This document shows positions 39,052 to 47,500 of a DNA stretch of 64,000 bases, piece by piece. Below the pieces are notes generated by a model. It was given only the letters and a program-made list of their open reading frames with translations. It made no database searches and had not been told where the DNA came from. How positions within the stretch are numbered: the first letter of the stretch is position 1; every line of letters starts with the position of its first letter. The DNA comes from Burhinus oedicnemus (Eukaryota > Chordata > Aves > Charadriiformes > Burhinidae): positions 807,122-871,121 of the forward strand of contig VFFE01007186.1 of the NCBI GenBank assembly GCA_008921705.1, in the 5' to 3' direction. The translations under genes were made by a program, and so were the position numbers.

Positions 39052-40658
39052 GTAGGTGCGGCGGGGCTCGCGCCTGGGACGGGGCTCTGGCAGACTCTCC
39101 TCCTTTGTCCCCAAATGCATTTTATTTTACCATTAAAGTGCCTGAAAAACAAACGTTTTCATACTGGGATGAAGCAAAAGCCAGTTCTGATGGTCTGGTG
39201 GATAGTGTCTGGGAGCTGCACGTTTTGGCAACGGCTGCTCTCTCCCCTCTTCCACTCTGCAGTAGAAGTTAATTACGTCTTGTGAGAATATCACTCATTT
39301 ACAGGAAAGTTTTTGGATAGGGCATTCGCTAAGCAGCTTTACGATGGTAAATGCTGCCTTACATTTAGTACTCTGGCAGATGAACGAGTCTTTCTGTCTT
39401 TCTCTTCCCGTATAATACATTATCAAGTGGTTCTCGACATCCATTTATAAAGTTTATTTCAAGGCATCTATAATTAATGTCCTGATCTTTTAACTGACCA
39501 TATAAAGTCTACAGATGAATGGCCGGTCTTTCACTAAATTTAAAGATCTTCTATTTTTTTAAAATAAATATCTAAACAAGATAAACGGTTCCAAACAAAT
39601 ATCTTCAGGATGCATTTCAGACATTAGGTGAACAAGAAAAAAACTAACTCTTAAGACCCAAGGTTTCCGGAAGAAAATTTGGTGAATCGGGACTGCTACA
39701 AAGCAGAACTTGATGACAGTTGATTCTGGGGTTCCCGAAAATATCTGCAAGTTTTCCTTGCTAGGTTTGTCATTAGTTACTAGGCTAATGAGTGTTTGAT
39801 ACGGCAGTTGCTGGGCAGGCTTCAGCCATTTGCTACAGAGGTTCCAGTAGAAAAAGTTCACAGTTACGTGGGCGTAGCGTCTGCAGCATTCTTCCACCTA
39901 TGAGTGAGCATCCACAGAGGGAAGTCGGTTCAAATTTTCAAATTAGAAAGTGTCAAGTGAGCGCTCATTTAATTCTTGTGACAAATAATATGAAAGTGTG
40001 GTGGTGCCAAATATTCAACAGGGTGTTCAGCACGTGAGCCTTTCCTGACTACCAAACACATAGCGTTGTTTTGTTTTAAGTAAATGTAAGTTAATACAAA
40101 CAGATATATGCCACAGCCATTTTGCCTATCTCCCACACTGCCTCAAGGTCCTTTACTTCATGTGCAAGCAAGAGGAGTCCATGTAAAGAGGCACTAAGGA
40201 CGGTTTAACTTAAATCAATATGCGAAGAACAGTGTGACACTGAACAGTACCAGTTGTCCTGAGAATTGTCATTTCCCTGTGTTATTTTCCCCTCACAGTC
40301 CTATCGTCCTATCCCACCCCTCTCTGCTGCCCGGGGCTGGCCGGCATCTGATAAAAGATGCGGTGCGCATCAAAGGCTGCCTTGTCAGTGCCAGTCCTTG
40401 CCGCTGATGGATGATGATGTATGAAACAGGGTGGTTTGGGAGCAGCACAAAAGTGAGACCAACAGACACAAAGTCTTGTTTAATATTGATTGCTGACTTC
40501 GGCTGTTTGCATTTAGCTATCTAACGGGGTAATTGGTCTGTCAAAGTTTAGCTGTCAGTTAATTCTTCCAGTCTTGCTTACTCTACACATTTTTAAGCAG
40601 CGTAAACGGGTCGCAGGATGGCAATAACTTTTGTTTGTTGTATTTCCGTTCTTTCCAG
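39052..40658 (+). other. EFNB2 intron 4, with a conserved-looking block near its end
   Basis: A 1607-base intron. Most of it is featureless AT-rich sequence. From about 40300 to 40560 the composition changes and motif density rises: a short hairpin GCATCT/AGATGC at 40344-40361, and a TCF/LEF-type ATCAAAGG at 40369-40376 followed by non-repetitive sequence. I read this as a possible intronic enhancer, an inference. The acceptor is TTCTTTCCAG, directly before exon 5. Confidence 0.6.
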
Positions 40659-41041
40659 GATCTAGCACAGATGGCAGTAAGGCTGGGCATTCCAGCATAC
40701 TGGGTTCAGAGGTGGCCTTATTTGCAGGGATTGCATCAGGGTGCATCATTTTCATCGTCATCATCATCACTTTGGTGGTTCTTTTGTTGAAGTACCGGAG
40801 AAGACACAGGAAGCATTCCCCGCAACATACGACAACTCTCTCACTTAGTACGTTAGCCACCCCAAAACGCAGTGGCAACAACAATGGTTCTGAGCCCAGT
40901 GACATTATCATTCCTCTAAGGACTGCAGACAGTGTCTTTTGCCCCCACTATGAAAAGGTCAGCGGTGACTATGGACATCCGGTGTACATAGTTCAAGAGA
41001 TGCCTCCTCAGAGTCCAGCAAACATTTATTACAAGGTCTGA
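40659..41041 (+). CDS. EFNB2: EFNB2 exon 5: transmembrane helix, cytoplasmic tail, stop
   Basis: The exon encodes Gly205 to Val331 and the TGA stop at 41039-41041. After a short juxtamembrane stretch comes the transmembrane helix at about 223-248 ([16 protein letters not shown], then LVVLLL). A basic stop-transfer follows (KYRRRHRKH), then a tail of about 80 residues essentially identical to mammalian EFNB2 as I recall. The tail has conserved tyrosines at about 302, 309, 314, 328 and 329, which are Src-family phosphorylation sites and SH2 (Nck2/Grb4) docking sites in B-ephrins, and ends in the PDZ-binding motif YYKV. The outer juxtamembrane segment ([15 protein letters not shown]) is two residues shorter than human. 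No frameshift or premature stop is seen. Confidence 0.98.
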
Positions 41042-42126
41042 GAAACACACAACCAACGCTGTGGTACAGTTGAGTCGGAGAGGAAACTCACTGGTCAAAT
41101 GCTTTCTGTTGGGGTTTGTGATGACGCCTTGTGCGCTAGCATTGACTCAAGCACAGGGGGGAAGAAGGCGACAGCTCTTTCTCCGGGAGCCGACGCGAGC
41201 TGGACAGCTTACCTAGTCTGTAGAATTCCTATCTCGGTGAATAAGTATTCACCAAAAGCTGGAAGACTTTTATGTAGAAGATGCCCATTCTGATTGCTGT
41301 ACTCTTGTTACATTCATCATCCTCAAAGCCATGTGCTGCGGGCGTTCAGGCATGTACAAAAGCCGAGGGAAGATGGAGTGATCCATGGATGTTAATAGCT
41401 CTAGGCATCCTGGGAAGGTGCTCTAGGATATATCAAGCTTGAAATGCAATCTTCTGACTTTTGTGTGTCTCTCTCGGTGCATACTGGATTTGTCACACAG
41501 ACCTTGGTGTCTAAGTAAGACTTTTTAAAGTTCTCTTGCTTTTAGTCCGTCACTGTTCCATTTGTTTCTGTTATCCGAGGCTCTGCCATCCTTCACATAA
41601 GATTTCCTTTCACTCCACCTCCTGAATCACTAATGGAACATTAATGTTTGGAGATCCGCGCTCCATCCATCTGCTACAGCAGCCTCACTTGAATGGGTAA
41701 TGCATTTATAGAAATTGTGTTTGATAGCAAGGAGCCTTCCAGCCAAAAAGTTAGACTGTCAACAAAGTCAAGAGCAGGACTGGGTGGTGGAGGGAAGGGC
41801 TGACTGCAGTTGCAATTGAATACTACTGCCTCAAAAATAGAAGCTGAGAAGAAAAAGAAAAAAAAACCCAACCACATTTAGGTAGCGCAGCACTTTGGTA
41901 TGCTAAGTTTTAAGAGGCGAGTAGGAGACACAGTAACGCGCGCAGTGGATTAGGGCTGCGTTTGAAGGAATTCATGGTTATCAAATACCAGTGTGCAGAA
42001 AAAAAAAATAGTACCTTCAATACAGTAGAACAAAGGGGTATTGTTAGTAAGCGAACAAGCTTGGAGAGGACAAGACAATAGCAGGCCGCTGAGGATATAT
42101 TAGGGCAGGGCTGTTGTGGTACTGGC

Positions 42127-42132
42127 AATAAA
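42127..42132 (+). terminator. Candidate proximal poly(A) signal AATAAA
   Basis: A perfect AATAAA hexamer 1.1 kb into the 3' UTR. Further hexamers occur at 42511, 42516, 43716 and 43960. Use of any of these would shorten the UTR and drop the distal Pumilio, miRNA and AU-rich elements. No strong GU-rich downstream element is evident, so use is uncertain. Confidence 0.3.
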
Positions 42133-42741
42133 ATATACAGCTTTGAAGCTGTAGCGAAAACGTAGTCTGCTTTGGATGACTTTTAAGCAGACTCAGCTGC
42201 TATACTATCACATTATAGTAAACACAGGGAAAGCATTTAAGAAAATAGCAGAGAGCCAAATCTGACCAAGGTGATTATAAGCCAACGGGTCAAATGAGCT
42301 GTAATTCTATCACTGGTAAAGTTGTGAAAAAGACCTTTCTCATCTCTAAAAGTAAAACCGAATTTCTTTCTGACTGAGCCTTTTGACACTTTGGTTTATT
42401 GCAGTGCTGTCCCTGCACAGTGAGTGTCGGTCCTGTGACTGACACAGCAGTTCATTGGTGCTCTGTTGCAAAGTTTAAGCACATATGGCAAACCTCTTGC
42501 AGTTCGTAAGAATAAAATAAATTATGACACTGAGATGGAGAAGGAAGATATGTCTTATTTATAATAGGTGTATAGAACACAAGGGATATAAAGTGAGAGT
42601 TTTTCTTTTGTTCGTTCTTTCTTACTTTTTCGTTTCGGTTTGCTTTTTTACTAATATATATTTTGAGATTGCACAGAATCTACACCAGAAGATGTGAAAT
42701 TCATTTGCGGCAATTAGATAGTCTTAACTTGTCATCATTTT

Positions 42742-42821
42742 ACATATATATGTGTGTGTATATGTATATACACACATATGTATGTTTATATATGCATATA
42801 TATGCATATATACACACACAC
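42742..42821. repeat. Alternating TA/TG-CA microsatellite with inverted symmetry
   Basis: An 80-base run of alternating pyrimidine-purine in the 3' UTR. A left TATATGTGTGTGTATAT arm is followed by an ATATACACACATATG arm, giving an RNA hairpin about 15 bp long. A second part contains two TATATGCATA units and a TACACACACAC end. An A-run (42827-42840) follows closely. Such tracts can form Z-DNA or cruciforms and are length-polymorphic (established knowledge). Confidence 0.9.
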
Positions 42822-43214
42822 ATTTTAAAAAAAAAAAAAAGAAACTGCTTCTGGGAAAAACATCAGCCATCCAAAAATAAGAATGGGAGCATATTAAAAA
42901 AAAATAAATGTCCAGAGCATCTCATAAGAGAAAACTAGGAAATATAAGGCCCAAACTATCAGGAAATCAATGTTACTGCATCACATGTTTAATAATGACA
43001 AGGTGTGCCGGCATTTATTTTCTGTGTTGTGTTTTCCCTTGCCTTATGGGCTGATGTGTTCTGTAGATTTCGTTGAGGTTCATAGAGGGGGGGGTTTCAG
43101 GTTAAAGTTTTCTCTTTAGCATGGCTATTCCCCTAAAGCTCCCACCCTGGGGAGGAAATAAAAAAACTCTACTTTTATATGTGCTATGCAAATAGACATT
43201 TCTAACATAGTCAT

Positions 43215-43228
43215 GTTACTATGGTAAC
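43215..43228. promoter_or_regulatory. X-box-like palindrome (RFX-type site), copy 1
   Basis: GTTACTATGGTAAC is a near-palindrome with two RFX half-sites (GTNRCC type), the first carrying a final T in place of C. It lies in the EFNB2 3' UTR, 233 bases before a second X-box. DNA-level RFX binding here is inference from the motif; RFX factors bind GTTNCCATGGNAAC-like sites (established knowledge). Confidence 0.45.
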
Positions 43229-43447
43229 ACTTTGCTTTCTGATTTGGAAAGAAAATGTAGCAACAGCATTTCGGGGTTCTCAGACCTCTGGTGAGCACCT
43301 GCAAGAAAAAAAAAAAAAAAAAAGGAAAAAAACCTGTCATAGAAATGATCACTCTCTCTGTTTTCTGAACCTGAAAATGATGTTGGGATGTTGGTCCAAA
43401 AGAGAGAAACAAAACAAAAAAAATCCCAACCCATGGTTCTGTGGAAG

Positions 43448-43461
43448 GTTACCATGGTGAC
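43448..43461. promoter_or_regulatory. X-box palindrome (RFX-type site), copy 2
   Basis: GTTACCATGGTGAC fits the RFX X-box consensus in both half-sites (GTTACC and, on the other strand, GTCACC) with a 2-base spacer. It is the stronger of the two copies in the 3' UTR. Confidence 0.55.
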
Positions 43462-43890
43462 TAACTACAGTACATATGTAATTCTTTTCAACAACCCTTC
43501 CTTTCTGTGAATCCATCCATACAAGGTTCTCTTGTAAGTCATTAAGATTTTATTTTGGGGGAGGGGGAGGAAGGGAAAAGATGGGCTTACTGATCCTGAT
43601 TTTTATTAAATCAAATCTATGCTTCATCAGTTGGCTACATTCTAGTTATGTACTAAACTGTGAAAAAAAAATCAGACGAATTGCTCAAGAGCAACCTGCA
43701 ACCAATTGAAAAAAAAATAAAATGTACTGTGCGTCTGTTTTGTGTCTGGTGCAGAATTATGACAATCTACCAACTGTTCCTTTATTTGACGTTGGTCCAG
43801 CTTTGAAAAGTTACTGTAAATGCCTTGCTTGTATGATCATCCCTAGTCACCCGACTTGGAATTTGCACCATCATGTCTAAGTGAAGAAGC

Positions 43891-43898
43891 TGTAAATA
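43891..43898 (+). promoter_or_regulatory. Pumilio response element 1
   Basis: TGTAAATA matches the PUM1/PUM2 RNA consensus UGUANAUA exactly, on the mRNA strand, in the distal 3' UTR. Pumilio binding typically represses translation and destabilises mRNA. Confidence 0.5.
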
Positions 43899-43908
43899 GG
43901 TTCAGATT

Positions 43909-43915
43909 TACTGTA
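43909..43915 (+). promoter_or_regulatory. Seed match for the miR-101/miR-144 seed class
   Basis: TACTGTA on the mRNA strand is a 7-mer seed complement of miR-101 and miR-144, ten bases after a Pumilio element. Single 7-mers occur often by chance, so confidence rests on whether the site is conserved. Confidence 0.3.
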
Positions 43916-44017
43916 TATGGATTTGGGGTGTTACAGTAGCCTTATTCACCTTTTTAAATAATAAAAAAAGAAAACCACATGGAAACAAGACAAAAATGGC
44001 TTTTCTTAACCAGATTG

Positions 44018-44025
44018 TGTATATA
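44018..44025 (+). promoter_or_regulatory. Pumilio response element 2
   Basis: TGTATATA matches UGUANAUA exactly, 127 bases after the first element and in the same orientation. Paired elements close to the poly(A) site are typical of Pumilio targets. Confidence 0.5.
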
Positions 44026-44130
44026 GAGCAATGTTGGTTTTTTATAAAGTCCGAGCAAGATGTTTTGTATAAAATTTGAATTTTGCAATGTATTTAGCTA
44101 CAGCTTGTTTAAAGGCAGTGTCATTCCCCT

Positions 44131-44138
44131 TTGCACTG
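44131..44138 (+). promoter_or_regulatory. Overlapping seed matches for miR-130/301 and miR-148/152
   Basis: TTGCACTG contains TTGCACT (miR-130/301/454 seed class) and TGCACTG (miR-148/152 seed class) offset by one base. This is the compact overlap expected of a conserved UTR site. Function is inferred from the seeds only. Confidence 0.35.
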
Positions 44139-44278
44139 TATTGAGGAAAAAAATGATATAAAAGGTTGCCAAATTGCCGCATCTTTGTGCTGAAATTGTG
44201 TACCATGAATATTTATTTAAGAATTTTTGTCCAGTTTGTAAGTAACACAGTATTATGCTTGAGTTATAAATAATTTCT

Positions 44279-44342
44279 TCTTTTTTTTTTTTGTTGTTTT
44301 GTTTTGGGGTTTTTTGTTTGTTTGTTTTTTGTTTGTTTGTTT
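44279..44342. repeat. T-run followed by GTTT/TTTG repeats
   Basis: A T12-14 run passes into GT/TTTG-type repeats in the last 200 bases of the 3' UTR. U/G-rich RNA could bind CELF-type proteins, but the plain reading is a simple repeat. Confidence 0.85.
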
Positions 44343-44474
44343 CGCTCTGTTTTAAAACTAGCCGGTCATAAGTTTGAAATCTTCTTTAGTTCCACATTGC
44401 AATTAGTTCCCAGAAAATGAAAATTATGAAAATCACATTCCACGTCTGTTTCAAACTGAATTTGTTCTTAAAAA

Positions 44475-44480
44475 AATAAA
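44475..44480 (+). terminator. EFNB2: Main distal EFNB2 poly(A) signal AATAAA
   Basis: AATAAA sits in an A-rich stretch and is followed within 30 bases by a T-rich element. It gives a 3' UTR of about 3.45 kb, which fits the length known for EFNB2 in other vertebrates. Another hexamer at 44562-44567 is a possible backup. Confidence 0.75.
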
Positions 44481-44500
44481 ATATTTTTTTCCTATGGAAA

Positions 44501-47500
44501 CCTTGCCTACTAAGTATTTTCTTCTTTTGTTTTGCCATTTTTTTCTTTTTTAAAAGGTGACAATAAATAAGAAAGCCACCAAGCCTGCTTCCCTCTGCCC
44601 CTCCCTCCCTCCCCTCTTCTCTCTCTCTCCTCCCACCCATCTCTCCACCCTGATTGCTAGTGCTTTACAGGAAAGAAAGCTCCTTATAATACACTGAATT
44701 CTGTTAAGCTACTTCGTTCCCAGACTTTCTCTTACCTATATCAGCATATTTTAAAAAACACAGGGTGGGTCTTACACCCTTGGAAGGCAGCGAGCTTCAG
44801 TCTCAGGTGCAGCAGCCAGGTTGCCTGGATGGTTTGGGAGGTGAGATTGTCACCGCACAAATAATTCCCAGACATTATGGAGCAGATTTATACTATGGGC
44901 AGAGTCAGAGATAAAAATATACCGGAAACCTTCCGGGCGCTATTGCTATCACTGCTGCTCCTGAGGAGGGGGAGCGGTGAGCCTGGAGTGGTGGGCTGAG
45001 CAAGGAGGGACAGGAGATGGAAGATGTTGGAATAGCGACGGATTAGAAATGCTGCACAGTCAAATAACCTCTGCATGGTTCTTTCTGTGGGCTCGTGCAT
45101 TGTCCTGTCACTGCTTTGCTGCGCCTGAAGTTAAGGGAGATGGGGGCCAACATGTGCAGGGGACACAAGCCTTCCTTGAGACAAGGTCCGTGGTTGCATT
45201 GCTCTAATTTTTACTGGGATAAACGGTTCTCCCATTTAATAACTAGTACCTTCTTTTTTTGACAAGGCCCAGTAACCCTAAAAAGGAAGCAACTTTCAGT
45301 TTGTTAACAGTGCATAAATGGCATCATCGTCCATGGAGTAACAGGTGGGAAGGTCTACAGAGGGGGAAGATGCATTTGTCACTATAACAACAGATGCCAA
45401 TTTGTCATAGAATTTTCACTGAAGAAAGGCAGCTAGTTATTCATAGTATCGGTCACACAATTCCCATTTGTCAAATGATTTTTTCTTTTCTGAATAATCA
45501 GGGGAAAAATTACTGTATGGCAAAGGCACTGTATGTGTTGCAATGGCACAAGTATTCTGAAATCGGACATACGGCCAGCCCTAGAGACCGGTGTGAAAGG
45601 GTTGGGCTAGCATGGCCTCTTGCTGACGGAGCTCATTTTGTAGGTCCAGTTTACAGAACCTCTGCTGGAAGTTGACCTTAGTGGTAAAGTCACACAGTGG
45701 CACTTCGGTTCACCTTCTGACTCTGCTACAGATGTCCTTGGGAGAGTTACTTGGTCCAGCAGAAGGCATAAGTGCCCACGGTGGAGCGTGTGAGCATCCT
45801 CTGACTTCTCAGTAAATCACTTGGGCCTAATTCTGCATCTACAGCTGTAAGTCCCTTCAAAGGAGGTAGTCTTGTGTACTCAGAGGCACACGCTGGAGAG
45901 ACTTCACTCCCCGCTTCGTCCTTGCACACGGGGGATTTCAGTTGCTCATCTCAGCGGCTTGTCATGAGGGTCCCCACGTTGTTAACGGCTGTGAGGTGCT
46001 CGGGTCTGGTCTGCTCTGAACGCTTGTCTGATACCGCCATCTGCTAGAGCTGTGCCTCTAGCTTAGTTAAGGCTAAGGCTATTGTTTTTATTTTAGGCCT
46101 TGGTAAATAACTGGAACATGGTGATAAGAAAAATAATTCGATAGTGTCAAGTTTACATGGCCTTTTCATTTCTGTGCCTCTTTTTTCCATCTGTGATGAA
46201 CATTTTATTCTATAATTATAAATGTATTTATAACTAGCACGTATACTGACACCCCCACACACCTATTTTTGTCACTGTTTTAGCAATAAAGGAAAAGCGG
46301 TGTTGCTGTAAACGGTGTCTCCACTGGGGGAGAAAAATGATTGCCAGTGTAACTGTATCTGTATAGTTACGCTTGGGGACAAGGATGCTGGGTTAATGGG
46401 AGGGCCTTGCACACATACCTTCACAAACGTAACGGAACCTCCACTGAGTCTGCTAAACTCATTTTAGTAAATGGTAAGTGCCTTAGACACTCAGCATAAA
46501 GTCATTGACTTATAACCCATCTTTCATAACTTGCGGAGGAAAAAAAAAAAAATCATACTTGCATTTTGCACTGCTGCTGACACTGCACTATTAATTATCA
46601 AACAAGCACAAAATCAGAATTTACTGCCTTTATTACAAAACTGGTTCCCTGGCAAGAATGAGTCCAAGTCAATAGGCTCCACTAAGTGGAAAATAAAATT
46701 ATAATTCACAGTTGTTATCCATCTCAAGTGGAATAAGGATCTGTTACATAAAATAGTGCCTCACAAAGTAAACATAACAATGTTACTGCCTATGTTTAAA
46801 ACGTTATACCTCTTTCTTTAGCCTTTCTCTTTAGCTTTGCTGTGATGCATTGATGAAACGCTCACTCAGCAGCATGCTTGTTTTGATTCTATGGGCACCA
46901 TAATTTTTTTGTTTTTGCAGAAAACCTTAAAATTGTGTAGTGGTTAGCAAAATAAAGGAAAATGAAAACTCAGTCTTTCTAAGAGACACTCTCCATATTC
47001 ATAGCCACAACAGAAATTTTGGTGGGGGAAAAGCCCAGGGTTTACGAACACCAAACATACTCATTATACAGCTGGCATGTCGTTACACAAAGCATCAGAT
47101 CAGAAATCAAGTAATATTTGTTTTGGAAAAAGATGAGTGTTGGAGGATATACCACAGTGTATTCATGATTGTGCCATTCATAATCCGAATGGTTCTGCAT
47201 TCAGCTGATGGAGCTATCATCTATCAACTAAAATAATATCTGTCTTTCACATGACTCATGGAAATACTTTGATGCTTAATTAAGGCATAATGAAACCCAT
47301 AGGAGTTACCCTACAGATAAAATCACAGGGCTGATGGTGGAACTGGAGTTCCTACTGGAAGTAACGTGCAGGTGATATTCTTGCCTGTGCCTGGATCTGC
47401 AGATGACGGGTGAGGTGCTGGCAAACAGGGGCTGGTGACTTGGAAAAAAGGGGCAAGAGCCTGCCCATGCGTGGTGAAGATGAGGAGAGGGAGCTGCAGG

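Larger units (their letters stand above)
1..44500 (+). other. EFNB2: EFNB2 transcription unit, 5'-partial (exon 1 lies upstream of the window)
   Basis: Four exons with consistent splice phases encode ephrin-B2 from residue 42 (mammalian numbering) to the C-terminus, followed by a long 3' UTR. Ephrin-B2 is a single-pass membrane ligand for EphB receptors and EphA4. It signals in both directions at cell contacts, in arterial-venous patterning, lymphatics, axon guidance and segment boundaries (established knowledge). No reading frame in the first kilobases encodes the expected signal peptide and N-terminal strand, so exon 1 must be upstream. Treating base 1 as intron 1 or the edge of the promoter island is inference. 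The 3' end at about 44500 is set by the poly(A) signal at 44475. Confidence 0.88.
41042..44500 (+). other. EFNB2: EFNB2 3' UTR
   Basis: About 3.45 kb from the stop codon to just past the distal poly(A) signal, matching the long 3' UTR of vertebrate EFNB2 mRNA. No coding frame is recognisable. It contains an alternating TA/TG tract, two X-box-like palindromes, an A18 run (43306-43323), Pumilio-type elements, microRNA seed matches, an AU-rich element ATTTATTTA (44211-44219) and several AATAAA hexamers. The last ~800 bases look most conserved (impression). The exact cleavage site is not determined. Confidence 0.85.

Noticed and set aside
40555..40911. 118-codon minus-strand ORF
   Set aside because: It is an antisense shadow of EFNB2 exon 5, which is strongly identified on the plus strand.
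44386..44640. 84-codon minus-strand ORF over the end of the 3' UTR
   Set aside because: It is composed mostly of lysine and phenylalanine from A/T-rich sequence, with no start context or homology.
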